Shown piece after piece: positions 7,236 through 16,827 of a DNA stretch of 64,000 nucleotides. The notes beneath the pieces were generated by a model. The model ran no database searches. It saw nothing but the letters and a program-made list of their open reading frames with translations, and had not been told where the DNA came from. The position numbers and the translations under genes are program-made. Position 1 is the stretch's first letter. Every line of letters begins with the position of its first letter. Origin of the DNA: Anaerolineaceae bacterium (GTDB lineage Bacteria; Chloroflexota; Anaerolineae; Anaerolineales; Anaerolineaceae); contig JAJUGU010000006.1 of NCBI GenBank assembly GCA_029265815.1, positions 100,842-164,841 of the forward strand. The letters are read 5' to 3'.

Positions 7236-7733
7236 ATGCTCATGAAAAAGATCATCCCATATCTCATATTAAATTTCTTCGTTTCAGCAGCTGCGATGGC
7301 GATCGTTTTACTGATCTGGAATGCGACGCACAAAGCGCCTGGTGTTGCTATATCTACTGATTCACAACCAATTGATTTAGCAGTTGTTACAAAACCAACG
7401 CCAACACTGCTGCCGCTTGATACACAGTCCATTGAAATTCAAGTTGTTGTTGGTGCAGGGGATATTAATTTGGAACACATTCAACTGGTTAGTATTGCTG
7501 ACATGGCGATTGATCTACAGGGTTGGAAAATTAGGGATGAACAACATCATGAGTATATTTTTCCTTCACTAATAATTTATCCAGAAGGGGGATTGAGTCT
7601 TTATACCCGTTCAGGCGCGAATACCTCAATTGAGATCTTTTGGGGAATGAAAACGGCCGTATGGAGTTCAGGTGAAACTGTCGAATTGCGAGATGCAGAA
7701 GGCAACCTGCGCAGCTCATACCGGATTCCTTAA
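7236..7733 (+). CDS. Membrane-anchored lamin-tail domain protein
   Basis: 165 residues: a short cytoplasmic start (MLMKK), one membrane segment at about residues 6-27, a Pro/Thr linker (TKPTPTLLP), then an extracytoplasmic domain of about 95 residues resembling the lamin tail domain (LTD), with IQLVSIADMAIDLQGWKIRDE, YIFPSLIIYPEGGLSLYTRSG and WSSGETVELRDAEGNL. Such domains are common in secreted proteins of Chloroflexota and probably mediate protein or surface binding. The start could also be the ATG at 7242. No enzymatic function is visible. Confidence 0.75.
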   Translation: MLMKKIIPYLILNFFVSAAAMAIVLLIWNATHKAPGVAISTDSQPIDLAVVTKPTPTLLPLDTQSIEIQVVVGAGDINLEHIQLVSIADMAIDLQGWKIRDEQHHEYIFPSLIIYPEGGLSLYTRSGANTSIEIFWGMKTAVWSSGETVELRDAEGNLRSSYRIP

Positions 7734-7829
7734 AAAATGGCGAATTACCAGTATCGCTTTTGGATTCAGGTACAATCAACAATGAACTTTTGAGTTAAAA
7801 TCACACACTCGTAAATTGGATATGACGTT

Positions 7830-9443
7830 ATGACACAGGCTTTGTATCGAAAGTGGCGTCCCCGTAAATGGGAACAGGTGGTTGCACAAGATCACGTGGT
7901 GTCAACCCTGCGCAACGCGATCAAATCAGACCGGGTAGGGCATGCTTATCTGTTTTCAGGCCCGCGCGGAACCGGGAAAACAACAACCGCACGGCTACTG
8001 GCAAAAGCAGTCAATTGCCTTTCAGACGACCTGGCGAACCGTCCTTGTGACGAGTGTAAGAATTGTAAAGCCGTAAATGATGGACGTTTTCTGGATCTGA
8101 TCGAGATTGATGCCGCCTCTAATACCAGTGTGGAGGACGTGCGCGACCTGCGGGATAAGATTAATTTTGCACCAACAGATGGCAAGTATAAAGTTTACAT
8201 TATTGACGAAGTTCATATGCTTTCTACTGCGGCTTTCAATGCGCTGCTCAAGACACTGGAGGAACCACCTCCTCACGCGATTTTCATTCTTGCTACAACC
8301 GAAGTTCACAAAATCCCGGCAACGGTGCTCTCACGCTGCCAAAGGCATGAGTTCCGGCGTATTCCTGTGATGGAGATTGTCAAAACATTACAGGGATTAT
8401 GCCAGGATGAGAAGATTGAGGCAGATGAAGATGCTCTGATTCTCATTGCACGGCAATCCACAGGAGCTTTGCGGGATGCAATCTCGCTGCTTGACCAGTT
8501 ATCATCGACAGGTCAGGCCATCACCCTTGAGCTGGCGCAGGTTGTTTTAGGAACAGCAACCAACCAGCTGGTGATTGACCTCATCGAAGCGATCGAAAAA
8601 AATGATCATTCTGGTGGATTGGCAACGATTCACCGTGCACTTGATAGCGGCAGTGATCCACGGCAGTATGCGAGGCAGGTTGTGGAATACCTGCGTAACT
8701 TACTGCTCGTGCGTATGGGAAACGAAAAACAGATCGAGGCGACGAAAGAAAACAAAGCACTCATGCGCCAGCATAGTGAAAAATTTGACATCTCAGTTTT
8801 AATGGAGTGGATTGGCTATTTTAATGATGCGATCAATGATTTACGGACATCATGGCAGCCCAGCCTTGCACTTGAGATCGCTTTTGCGAAGAGCATAAAT
8901 ACTGGCCATGCTGAAAAAAGGTTTGAAGTAAATTCAGAACCCCCGATTCGACGAGATTCTGAAAGACAGGTTGAAAGTAAAAATATCGATATTCCGCGAA
9001 AAGTGGTAGAGCCAGTCAAGGAGAAACCAGCGGTTGAAGAAAATCCAAAAGCTGAGCACGTTGTTTCATCACCGGTTTCGATCCCCGGTGAAGCAATTTC
9101 CACACAAGAAATCCTTTCAGTATGGAACCAGATCAGAGCAGAAGTGAAGCAGAGGCGCCCTCAAACAGAAGCACTGCTGAATTCCCAACGTCTGGTCAAG
9201 GTTAAGGATGGTGTGTTAATCCTGGGATTTCCCAGCGAGGTACTCCGATCAAAAATGGAGAACTCAGAAAACATCGAAGTCACCCAACGCGTGATCAGGG
9301 GGATTTTAAACAGAGATGTTCCCATTGAGTGCATTGTCGTTGGTGATAAAGCTGGAAGTTCTACCCTGGATACTGATGTAGACCCAGACGGGCTGGTTAG
9401 TACAGCGCTTAATCTGGGTGGTAAACTTGTTCATAAAGATTAA
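7830..9443 (+). CDS. dnaX: DNA polymerase III subunits gamma/tau
   Basis: Clamp-loader ATPase, 537 residues. It opens with the invariant YRKWRP and shows Walker A GPRGTGKTT (from residue 44), the four-cysteine zinc site in CDECKNC, Walker B IIDEVHML, and the SRC arginine finger (VLSRCQRHEF). The region after about residue 370 is low-complexity and charged, followed by a C-terminal domain of about 130 residues (residues 410-510) that should correspond to the tau-specific part. I see no obvious programmed frameshift slippery run. It heads dnaX-ybaB-recR, with 20 and 12 bases between genes. Confidence 0.96.
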   Translation: MTQALYRKWRPRKWEQVVAQDHVVSTLRNAIKSDRVGHAYLFSGPRGTGKTTTARLLAKAVNCLSDDLANRPCDECKNCKAVNDGRFLDLIEIDAASNTSVEDVRDLRDKINFAPTDGKYKVYIIDEVHMLSTAAFNALLKTLEEPPPHAIFILATTEVHKIPATVLSRCQRHEFRRIPVMEIVKTLQGLCQDEKIEADEDALILIARQSTGALRDAISLLDQLSSTGQAITLELAQVVLGTATNQLVIDLIEAIEKNDHSGGLATIHRALDSGSDPRQYARQVVEYLRNLLLVRMGNEKQIEATKENKALMRQHSEKFDISVLMEWIGYFNDAINDLRTSWQPSLALEIAFAKSINTGHAEKRFEVNSEPPIRRDSERQVESKNIDIPRKVVEPVKEKPAVEENPKAEHVVSSPVSIPGEAISTQEILSVWNQIRAEVKQRRPQTEALLNSQRLVKVKDGVLILGFPSEVLRSKMENSENIEVTQRVIRGILNRDVPIECIVVGDKAGSSTLDTDVDPDGLVSTALNLGGKLVHKD

Positions 9444-9463
9444 TGATCTGATAGGAGCAAAAA

Positions 9464-9805
9464 ATGGCAAAAGGTTTTAATCGACCTCCGATGGGCGGAG
9501 GAGCAGGCGGGGGGATGATGGCGCAAATCAAACGTCTGCAAGAGCAGATGGAAGCCGCACAGCAGGAATTAGCTGTGACTACCGTTACTTCTTCAGCCGG
9601 TGGTGGTGCTGTAAAAGTTACAATGACGGGCGATCAAAAATGCACTGAAGTGATCATCGATCCAGATTTGCTGAAAGATGCTGATGCTGAAATGCTGCAG
9701 GATCTCGTACTTTCAGCTGTCAATCTTGCTCTGGATGATTCCCGCAAGCTGGCTTCTGAAAAGATGGGGCCACTGGCTGGCGGTATTCCTGGACTGGGAT
9801 TTTAA
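9464..9805 (+). CDS. YbaB/EbfC family nucleoid-associated protein
   Basis: 113-residue homodimeric DNA-binding protein usually found between dnaX and recR, as here. It has the helix IKRLQEQMEAAQQELA, then the strand block VTSSAGGGAVKVTMTGDQKCTEVIIDPDLL and the ending GGIPGLGF typical of the family. The N-terminus is Gly/Met rich. AGGAG lies nine bases before the ATG. Expected role: nucleoid organisation or accessory to DNA repair; the precise function is unsettled even in well-studied species. Confidence 0.95.
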   Translation: MAKGFNRPPMGGGAGGGMMAQIKRLQEQMEAAQQELAVTTVTSSAGGGAVKVTMTGDQKCTEVIIDPDLLKDADAEMLQDLVLSAVNLALDDSRKLASEKMGPLAGGIPGLGF

Positions 9806-9817
9806 TTCATCAACGCA

Positions 9818-10426
9818 ATGCCTATCTTACCTTTACCCATTCAGAATTTGATTGAAGCCTTAGAACGGTTGCCTGGAATTGGCCCAAAATCTGCTTCGCG
9901 GCTGGCATTTTTTTTGTTGCGAGCACCCGATGAATTATTGCACCAGTTGTCAGGCGCGCTGACTGACCTAAAGACCACAACTGGCTCTTGTTCGCTATGT
10001 TATAACATCACCGTTGCAGGACAAGACCTGTGTGAAATCTGTTCCAATCCCAAGCGGGCGGATGGAACCATTTGTGTGGTGGAAGAACCGCTGGATGTAC
10101 TGGCTTTAGAGCGAACCGGAGGATTCAATGGCCGCTATCATGTCTTACAGGGAGTTCTTTCTCCAATTGAAGGGGTGAGCCCTGACGATTTGAAAATTCG
10201 GCCCTTGATCGAACGAGTACGCAGCGGAGAAGCCAAGGAAATTATCCTCGCAACCAACCCCAGTATGGAGGGCGATGCTACCGCGCTTTATTTGCGTCAG
10301 CAGCTGTTGCCATTAGGGGTGCGCATTACCAGGCTGGCACGCGGGTTGCCAGTGGGAGGAGATCTGGAATACGCGGATCAAAACACACTGCTGCGGGCGT
10401 TAGCCGGCAGACAGGAGATGCAATAA
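9818..10426 (+). CDS. recR: Recombination mediator protein RecR
   Basis: 202-residue RecR, which with RecO and RecF loads RecA on gapped DNA. It has the N-terminal helix-hairpin-helix (LPGIGPKSASRLAF), the zinc finger CSLCYNITVAGQDLCEIC (four Cys), the Toprim domain starting TICVVEEPLDVLALE and the Walker-like LARGLPVGGDLEYAD. Third gene of dnaX-ybaB-recR; recF is also in the window at about 52 kb. A clear terminator follows. Confidence 0.97.
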   Translation: MPILPLPIQNLIEALERLPGIGPKSASRLAFFLLRAPDELLHQLSGALTDLKTTTGSCSLCYNITVAGQDLCEICSNPKRADGTICVVEEPLDVLALERTGGFNGRYHVLQGVLSPIEGVSPDDLKIRPLIERVRSGEAKEIILATNPSMEGDATALYLRQQLLPLGVRITRLARGLPVGGDLEYADQNTLLRALAGRQEMQ

Positions 10427-10430
10427 AATT

Positions 10431-10459
10431 AAAAACCGAAGCAATGCTTCGGTTTTTTT
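10431..10459. terminator. Bidirectional terminator between recR and the HerA-like gene
   Basis: AACCGAAGC (10434-10442) pairs with GCTTCGGTT (10446-10454) around a 3-base loop, with a T-run on the plus side and five As that read as Ts on the minus side. It lies between two converging genes. Confidence 0.92.
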
Positions 10460-10478
10460 GAATCATATTCTATACTGA

Positions 10479-12941
10479 TCATCGTTTGAAAGCTGGTAGT
10501 TCAATTTTCTTCCCGTTTTGTTCCACAATAAAATATGGCAGCCAGATCACAGCAAAAATTTCTGTGAAAATATCACTTTTTGTCGGCCGGATGCTAATTT
10601 CAGTGATCTCATCAACGACATTAGCCCATTTCTCATTGACTTCTTTAACCACTTCTTCTTTGGCTTTTTGAAGTTCTGCGAGCTGCTGCTGGTATTGTTT
10701 TAAGGTTTGCTGTTCTGCTACAAGTCGATCCTTTGCCTCTGAAGCCATTCTGGTTTTGGTGATTGTGCTGGTAATACTGCGTTTTCTTCCTGTCAACATG
10801 CCAAAAACCGCTGCGCCACCGGTGGCAAGGGTTTCGAGCCGGCGTTGATTAACAGAGTTTTCGGCAGAGTTAACTTCAAGTTGTTGGGATTCTATTTTAC
10901 GCTGCATAGCCGCGATTTTTGTGTCGAAGGTTTTGGTGGCTTTTTCGATTTCGGTATATATCGTATCTTCAACAGCTTCCCGGCATTTTTGATGGAATTC
11001 AGCTGCAGTCATTTCAGGTGTGGCATATACTTTGAGTTTTGTGTTGGCTTTCAATTTCAACGCACCTCTGCGGTATAACCACTCAAGAAAATCTTTTTCG
11101 AGAGCGGCAACTCTCTTACTATCCGAAAGCCAAGCGGGCACTGGATGAAATTGAGTTTTGGGAAGAGGCTGGGTTTCTAATTTTTGTTTATCAATAGCTT
11201 CTCCGGCAAAGTCTTCCCAACGCACCAGACCGCTGCCTGGTTCTTCAAGAATGGCAGAACTTTTACTGATTTGCTCGACATTGTACTGGCGGGAAAGATA
11301 CCGTACTTCTGCCTGTGCAAGAATTCCTGCACGGTAGACAATCCCTTCAGAGGTGATTTGATTTGTGATGCCCGCCGCTGCTGCAGATTCGCTGACCCCC
11401 AGGTTATTCGCCAGAAAGAATTCAGGGATACTCCCTGGAATAGCTGGGCGGCTGGTGGTGATTCCTGAACCTTCTTTTATGCCAGTGGCTTTCTTTTGTG
11501 TTGATTGAACTGTTGGTTCTGCGGTGGTTACCGCAGCGCTGCTTTTTGCAAGAGCGTTGGCAGCAGCCAGTTGATCACGTGTCATCGGACCAGCCAGAAA
11601 ATTCATTGCCCAGCGTGTGTTGAACAGGATGGGGGCAGATTTATACACACTGTGCAACAAAAAAACTCGTTTTTGTAATCCAGAAATGAGTTTATCAAGT
11701 GTTTTTAAGTCGGTGGTTCCACCTGCTGATGATAAACCGTCGAGCAAGCGCTGTTTATCTTGATCTGTCTGTAAACGGCCGATCATCCAGGTGCCGGCGT
11801 TTGAAAGGGCTTTGTAATCAACGTCGACCGGGTTTTGGGTAGCCAGAAGCAATCCAACCCCAAAGGCGCGGGCCTGTTTGAGCATGCGCAGCATGACAGT
11901 CTTAGAAGGGGGGTTAGCGACTGGAGGGAGATATCCCATGATCTCATCGAAATAGAGGATAGCGCGTAAATTTCCGGTTCCGCGTTGCCCACGCATCCAG
12001 CTCTCGACCGCAGCAAAAAGCAGGGTGACAAAAAACATACGTTCGTTTTCGCTCAAATGAGCCAGATAGAAGATCGAGTGGCGCGGCTTTCCATCTTTAG
12101 TGTAAAGCAATGCGCCGATATCAAGCGGCTGACCCTGCTGCCAGACCTGGAAGGAGGGAGAGGCAAGAAAATTGTTCAACAAGAGCGCCAGTTCAAAGCG
12201 GTCCTTCTCTGGGAAAAATGAATCCATCGGAAACGCTCCTAGGCGATCCATAGGTGGGTTTTGAACCTGCAAAATGAGGTCAGTAAGGGTTAGAGAACTG
12301 CCGCCTGACCAGGCTGTTTCGATAAGGTTAGAAAGGAGGATGTGTTCACGCGAACGCAGTGGATCGATGTCACTTAGTCCCACAAGACCTAAAAGCGCGG
12401 TGACCGTAGTGGAGATCCTCTCGCGCAGCACTTCAGCATTCTCTTCCCATGGAATCGATGGAACTTCAAAAGATGAAAGGATATTCACCGAGATACCGGA
12501 ACTGGAGCCAGGGGAGTAAATGGTGTAATCGGCTGCGTCAGTCAATGCTTGAAGATCTTCTTGCCCTAAACCCCAGTCTTGAAGGCCTTTTTTCCAGCGG
12601 GCAGCAGTTTCTTCTGCCATTTGAGGAACCGTTTTACCCTCTCTTTTTGCCGCCTCCGGATCGATCCATGGTTCGAAATCAGCCGCCTGTTGGGCTGGAA
12701 AATGTAGTAGGAGGTTGGTCAGGTCTCCTTTTGGATCGACGATGATCGCAGGAGTGCCGTGTAGAGCAGCTTCTTCAAGCAATCCAATACAAAGACCAGT
12801 TTTACCAGAGCCAGTCATGCCTGTGACGACTGCATGCGTGGTGAGATTTGCAGGATCTAACGTAACGACCTCATCTGACATGGCATTTTTCTTAGAATCG
12901 AATACTTTCCCAAGGAAATAATTAGGATTTGAAGGAGACAT
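10479..12941 (-). CDS. HerA/VirB4-like ATPase with C-terminal coiled coil
   Basis: 820-residue P-loop ATPase of the HerA-FtsK group. Walker A GMTGSGKT is at residues 41-48, and Walker B is within AILYFDEIMGYLPP; an arginine-rich sensor segment follows (LKQARAFGVGLLLATQNPVD). The region after about 460 is unrelated to the motor and includes a long predicted coiled coil (about residues 690-770: IAAMQRKIESQQLEVNSAEN and further). No membrane segment is evident, unlike FtsK. It may move DNA or remodel a protein complex. It lacks the NurA partner of archaeal HerA. The gene is divergent from the PPM-like membrane protein, 46 bases apart. Confidence 0.8.
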   Translation of the reverse strand: MSPSNPNYFLGKVFDSKKNAMSDEVVTLDPANLTTHAVVTGMTGSGKTGLCIGLLEEAALHGTPAIIVDPKGDLTNLLLHFPAQQAADFEPWIDPEAAKREGKTVPQMAEETAARWKKGLQDWGLGQEDLQALTDAADYTIYSPGSSSGISVNILSSFEVPSIPWEENAEVLRERISTTVTALLGLVGLSDIDPLRSREHILLSNLIETAWSGGSSLTLTDLILQVQNPPMDRLGAFPMDSFFPEKDRFELALLLNNFLASPSFQVWQQGQPLDIGALLYTKDGKPRHSIFYLAHLSENERMFFVTLLFAAVESWMRGQRGTGNLRAILYFDEIMGYLPPVANPPSKTVMLRMLKQARAFGVGLLLATQNPVDVDYKALSNAGTWMIGRLQTDQDKQRLLDGLSSAGGTTDLKTLDKLISGLQKRVFLLHSVYKSAPILFNTRWAMNFLAGPMTRDQLAAANALAKSSAAVTTAEPTVQSTQKKATGIKEGSGITTSRPAIPGSIPEFFLANNLGVSESAAAAGITNQITSEGIVYRAGILAQAEVRYLSRQYNVEQISKSSAILEEPGSGLVRWEDFAGEAIDKQKLETQPLPKTQFHPVPAWLSDSKRVAALEKDFLEWLYRRGALKLKANTKLKVYATPEMTAAEFHQKCREAVEDTIYTEIEKATKTFDTKIAAMQRKIESQQLEVNSAENSVNQRRLETLATGGAAVFGMLTGRKRSITSTITKTRMASEAKDRLVAEQQTLKQYQQQLAELQKAKEEVVKEVNEKWANVVDEITEISIRPTKSDIFTEIFAVIWLPYFIVEQNGKKIELPAFKR

Positions 12942-12987
12942 ATCACACCGCCTGATTTTTAAATATTATAGAAGATTTTATTTTTTC

Positions 12988-15420
12988 ATGTTCGGAATAG
13001 ATGGCCTGATTCTTGTATCCTCTTTTGCTGCGAGCATGCGTACGGACTATCCGTTGTATAATCAATCAGATTCACGAGGTTTAACTTTGTTCAACCTGAA
13101 CGTTTATCCTGTCATTCTTCAAGATGGAAAACTCGGCAGATCTTTGCCGGGATTATTTGCGCTTGTCCCTCCACGAAAATGCGCACGAGGTAGAGAATAC
13201 GACCAACTGGCGGGATTGATTCAATTAACCGGTCAGACGAGCATCACCCCTGATGCGTTGCAGGATTGGCTGATTTCAAAAACCGCTCAGTTTTACAAGA
13301 TCCCGGGAACCGTGACCAATGCCATGCGTTTTCTGGCTGAATCTATAAATTCAGAGCTGCTTGAGAGGAATGCGAAACGAGCTGGCGATGGATCACAGGT
13401 AAACGGTTCTCTATGTTTGATCGTGATTCGACGTAATGTGGTATTTAGCTTGATAATCGGACAGGCGCGTATTTTTGTGCTATCGAATCAGGATGCTTTC
13501 GAATTCGAAGACCGTGAAAACCATCCCCGCGGACTGGGTGTGGTGGATAACGTTGTTTGCCGGTTTACACAAACAGAGATCTCTGAAAATGCCACCATCC
13601 TACTGGCACCTCAGGTTAATCGGGCGTGGTCAGTGGAATCGCTCCGCGGGGGTGCGCTTCTTTCTATTGATTCGCTCGCGCGCAGGATTTTTAACCAGGC
13701 ACCGCCAACTCTAACAGGTGCATTGATCAGGCTCACGGCAGGAAACGGACAGGTTTCCTATTCGCCGTTGCGACCTGCCGAAGCATTTCAGGAAAACGCT
13801 TCAACAAATATGGGTTTTGAGAGAAAGGCTGATGCCTCTGTTAGTGAACTCCAGGAAATCTCAAATGCAGTAGAGCCGGTATCGAAGCCGTCATCTGTCA
13901 CGGTTATTCAACCTCCGCAAAAAGAGATCTTAGAGCAGGCTGAACTTCCACTAAGCATAGAAAACCAAAACCAGAATACTGCATCAGTTCAGGGGTTATC
14001 ACCCGAAGCTATCCCTATTGACCGCCGTAGACCATCAGAAAGGTCTAAGCAACAAAGGAACACTTCTGAAACAGTTGTCACAAGTGCCGAGATTAAGGCT
14101 CAGGTTGGAAATTATGCAAAAGCAGTGGATGATTTTCAAAACAAAGCCAAGAAGGGAATTTCCCAGTTCTTGGTTAAGCTGCTGCCAGGGTCGACAGGAG
14201 AATCCCCGGCGCTTCCACAGTCGGTCTTGCTGATCACTGCGATAGCTGTTCCGATCCTGGTAGTTGCTTTGGCAAGTTTTATTTATTTTCGAAAGGGAGC
14301 GAGTCAGCAGTTTGACTTCTATTTCCAGCAAGGACAGTTGTATGCAGCTCAGGCGCAAAGTTTGGTGGATGATCCAGCTGGTAGGTTGGCGAATCTTCAA
14401 CAAGCGCTCTACTTCCTTGAAAAAGCGTCAGAATTCGGACAATCCGATGATTCAAACTTGCTTCAATCTCAAATTCAGACCGAATTGGATTCGATGCAAG
14501 GGATTGTCAGGCTTAATGTAACACCTATCAGTTCGATTGGATTGGCTGAAAATGTAAATATCACTCAAATGGCAGCTACAGCTACCGACCTGTATCTTCT
14601 CGATTCAATTTCAGGAAGGGCGTTACGATTTTATTTATCTGGAGCAGAATATGTTCAGGATACTGATTTTGATTGCGGGCCAAATCCTGAAAACCCGCTA
14701 AGCAATATAGGTAGCCTGGTAGATATACTGCCGCTTCCTGCGGGTAGTTCCTTCAACGCGACAATACTCGCCATTGATGCCGTTGGAAACATCGAGTTTT
14801 GTAACCCCGGAGATTCAGGCGCAATCGTTAGCTTGATTCCTCCCGATGCCGGTTGGAAACAAATTCGTTCGATTTCGCTCGATGCAAAATACCTCTACGT
14901 TCTCGACCCAGAGATGAACGCGGTGTACCGTTACAAGGAAGTCGAAGAATCATACAGTGAAAAACCGACACTGTTCTTTGACAGTGTGGTACCTTCGTTA
15001 ACCAATGCAATTGATATTGAAGTAAATGGCGATGAATTGTATATACTGCGTTCAACCGGTGAAATGGTGGAATGCACTTACAGCCACATGAAGGATTACA
15101 AACTAACCGAATGTACTGACCCTGCGCCTTATGGTGATATGCGGACTGGTGAGAGCCCGCAGGCGATCAGTTTTCCTGATGCCCAATTCATCCAAATGCG
15201 CATGACCGCTGCACCCGATTCTTCGCTCTATCTGTTGGATGCAAACGGAGGTAATCTTTACCATTTCAGCCTGCAGCGTAACTTGCAAAAAATTCTACAT
15301 CCGGGATTTGTGGATAAAGGCTTTGCTCCAGAATATACACTAACCGCAGTAGCTGTCTCACCAGCAAAGATCGTTTTTCTGGCATATGGCAGTCAGATTT
15401 TCCACGCTGCACTACCCTGA
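12988..15420 (+). CDS. PPM-phosphatase-like membrane protein with a C-terminal propeller-like domain
   Basis: 810 residues in three parts. Residues about 35-260 resemble a PP2C/PPM phosphatase fold, but the metal-binding acidic motifs are not evident: the GDSR-like position reads GQARIFVL and the SDG-like position reads APQVNRAW, so it is probably inactive. A membrane segment lies at about 411-432 (VLLITAIAVPILVVALASFI). The outer part has repeats such as LYLLDSISGRALRF, LYVLDPEMNAVYRYKE and SLYLLDANGGNLYHF, suggesting a beta-propeller. The start is uncertain: the ATG at 12988 has no SD; alternatives are ATG 13036, or TTG 13087, which follows GAGG by six bases and lies behind a TATAAT at 13057. 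Confidence 0.7.
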   Translation: MFGIDGLILVSSFAASMRTDYPLYNQSDSRGLTLFNLNVYPVILQDGKLGRSLPGLFALVPPRKCARGREYDQLAGLIQLTGQTSITPDALQDWLISKTAQFYKIPGTVTNAMRFLAESINSELLERNAKRAGDGSQVNGSLCLIVIRRNVVFSLIIGQARIFVLSNQDAFEFEDRENHPRGLGVVDNVVCRFTQTEISENATILLAPQVNRAWSVESLRGGALLSIDSLARRIFNQAPPTLTGALIRLTAGNGQVSYSPLRPAEAFQENASTNMGFERKADASVSELQEISNAVEPVSKPSSVTVIQPPQKEILEQAELPLSIENQNQNTASVQGLSPEAIPIDRRRPSERSKQQRNTSETVVTSAEIKAQVGNYAKAVDDFQNKAKKGISQFLVKLLPGSTGESPALPQSVLLITAIAVPILVVALASFIYFRKGASQQFDFYFQQGQLYAAQAQSLVDDPAGRLANLQQALYFLEKASEFGQSDDSNLLQSQIQTELDSMQGIVRLNVTPISSIGLAENVNITQMAATATDLYLLDSISGRALRFYLSGAEYVQDTDFDCGPNPENPLSNIGSLVDILPLPAGSSFNATILAIDAVGNIEFCNPGDSGAIVSLIPPDAGWKQIRSISLDAKYLYVLDPEMNAVYRYKEVEESYSEKPTLFFDSVVPSLTNAIDIEVNGDELYILRSTGEMVECTYSHMKDYKLTECTDPAPYGDMRTGESPQAISFPDAQFIQMRMTAAPDSSLYLLDANGGNLYHFSLQRNLQKILHPGFVDKGFAPEYTLTAVAVSPAKIVFLAYGSQIFHAALP

Positions 15421-15425
15421 CAAAA

Positions 15426-15462
15426 TGAACTCACCTATTGGAATTAATGACAGGTGAGTTCA
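15426..15462. terminator. Hairpin between converging genes
   Basis: A perfect 11-bp stem (15426-15436 with 15452-15462) lies between the converging PPM-like and M50 genes. No strong T-run follows on either strand, so it may act with weak efficiency or stabilise 3' ends. Confidence 0.55.
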
Positions 15463-15497
15463 TAAATGTACCAGGAAGGGAAAACCGAATGGTTTTT

Positions 15498-16697
15498 TTA
15501 TGAAATGACGAGCAGGGGAATAGGGATGAAAGTGAGTATAAAGATGATCAGAGCGACCACTCCAAGTATTTTACGGCCAGTACCCAATTTGGTGATCTGA
15601 TCTAGCGGCTCGGCATAAATGCGCCCGAGCAGAAAAACCAGAACTGCCCAGATCCACCAGCCAGACCAAACGAAGCCTAATCCAACCAGCGCAACCAAAA
15701 AGAAGGGAAATATACGACGCGACCACTTTTTTCCGAAAAGCAGGTGAAAAATGTGACCACCATCAAGCTGTCCGGCAGGAATGAGATTGAGGGAGGTAAC
15801 GAGTAAACCTGCCCATCCAGCCCAGGCGACCGGGTGAATCATCACATCCAAACCACCATACGGAAAGGGTCTTCCTGTAAAGAAGTATTTAATCCAGTAG
15901 AGGATGGGATTAACGCCACCATAACTTACAGGCTGGGGGAGTAGTTGATCAAAACTGATGTATTTAAGGAACAGGTAAGTGAGCGAATTGCCTTCCATCT
16001 GGATTCCCTCACCGGCTGGAAAGCTCATCGGGATTGTGTCTAACCGTGACAACGATAGACCGATCAGGATGACGATGACTGAGACGATGTACCCGGCGAT
16101 TGGACCGGTAATACCGATATCCATTAAAACACGCTTGTTCTTGGGAACTTCTTTCATGTTAATAAAAGCACCCATCGTGCCAAGTGGGGTGAATGGCAGC
16201 GGGATAAAAAATGGCAGGGTTACATGGACCCCGTGTGCACGACCTGCGAAGTAATGTCCGAATTCGTGAGCAGCGAGGATCCCCAATAAACTGACGGCAA
16301 ACGGCCATCCTGCTTCAATCAGTTGACCGGCTGCGGTAATCCAATTCTTCGATAGTGGATCTTCGAGGCTGGTCAGACCCCCAGAGAGCAGTACACTGAT
16401 CACCGTTAAGATGAACATGAGCAGGTTAATCCCAGGTCTTGAAGGTTTTGGATCTGGCTGAGAAGGGACCAGAAGAATTACCTGGGTGTCATTTTCTTTC
16501 CTAAACAAAGGGGTGAGCGCATACGGTTTAAGAGATTCAGATAGCTGGTCATACGCGGCAGCTGTATCATTAACAACCAGGTGACCGCGATAACGTTTGA
16601 TGAATCCTAACTCGACATTTCCATCGGTGATATCCTCTACTGCGAATATGCGCCTGACCAGCTGATCTAGATGCTGTGTGGTATCGAACTCATCCAT
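15498..16697 (-). CDS. Site-2 protease family protein (M50)
   Basis: 399-residue intramembrane metalloprotease. The zinc motif HEFGH is at residues 144-148 and the third ligand lies in LDGGH (within NLIPAGQLDGGHIF). At least six hydrophobic segments are visible. An N-terminal soluble part of about 90 residues precedes the membrane domain, as in the EGY1-like group. The open frame runs 35 codons further upstream, but that stretch is the tRNA-Sec gene; the ATG at 16697 has AGGAG seven bases before it and is clearly the start. The substrate is unknown; site-2 proteases usually release membrane-bound regulators, and no such partner is adjacent. Confidence 0.92.
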   Translation of the reverse strand: MDEFDTTQHLDQLVRRIFAVEDITDGNVELGFIKRYRGHLVVNDTAAAYDQLSESLKPYALTPLFRKENDTQVILLVPSQPDPKPSRPGINLLMFILTVISVLLSGGLTSLEDPLSKNWITAAGQLIEAGWPFAVSLLGILAAHEFGHYFAGRAHGVHVTLPFFIPLPFTPLGTMGAFINMKEVPKNKRVLMDIGITGPIAGYIVSVIVILIGLSLSRLDTIPMSFPAGEGIQMEGNSLTYLFLKYISFDQLLPQPVSYGGVNPILYWIKYFFTGRPFPYGGLDVMIHPVAWAGWAGLLVTSLNLIPAGQLDGGHIFHLLFGKKWSRRIFPFFLVALVGLGFVWSGWWIWAVLVFLLGRIYAEPLDQITKLGTGRKILGVVALIIFILTFIPIPLLVIS

Positions 16698-16726
16698 TTG
16701 GCAGCTCCTGTTCTTGAAGAAAAAGG

Positions 16727-16820
16727 CGGGAATGGATGGGAGTCGAACCCACCGCGGCCCGCAGAGCGACCCGCCACCGATTTTGAAGACCGGGGAACCC
16801 ACCGGGACTCATCCACTCCC
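16727..16820 (-). tRNA. selC: Selenocysteine tRNA, tRNA-Sec(TCA)
   Basis: 94-nt tRNA on the minus strand with the features of tRNA-Sec: an 8-bp acceptor stem (GGGAGTGG with CCATTCCC), anticodon loop CTTCAAA giving TCA, a very long variable arm (GCGGGTCGCTCTGCGGGCCGC region), a T-arm GGTTCGACTCC and discriminator G. CCA is not encoded. Its own promoter is visible immediately upstream. It shows that the organism inserts selenocysteine at UGA. Confidence 0.96.
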
Positions 16821-16827
16821 GGAATTA

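Noticed and set aside
16698..16802. N-terminal extension of the M50 protease
   Set aside because: These codons cover the tRNA-Sec gene; the SD and family start are at 16697.
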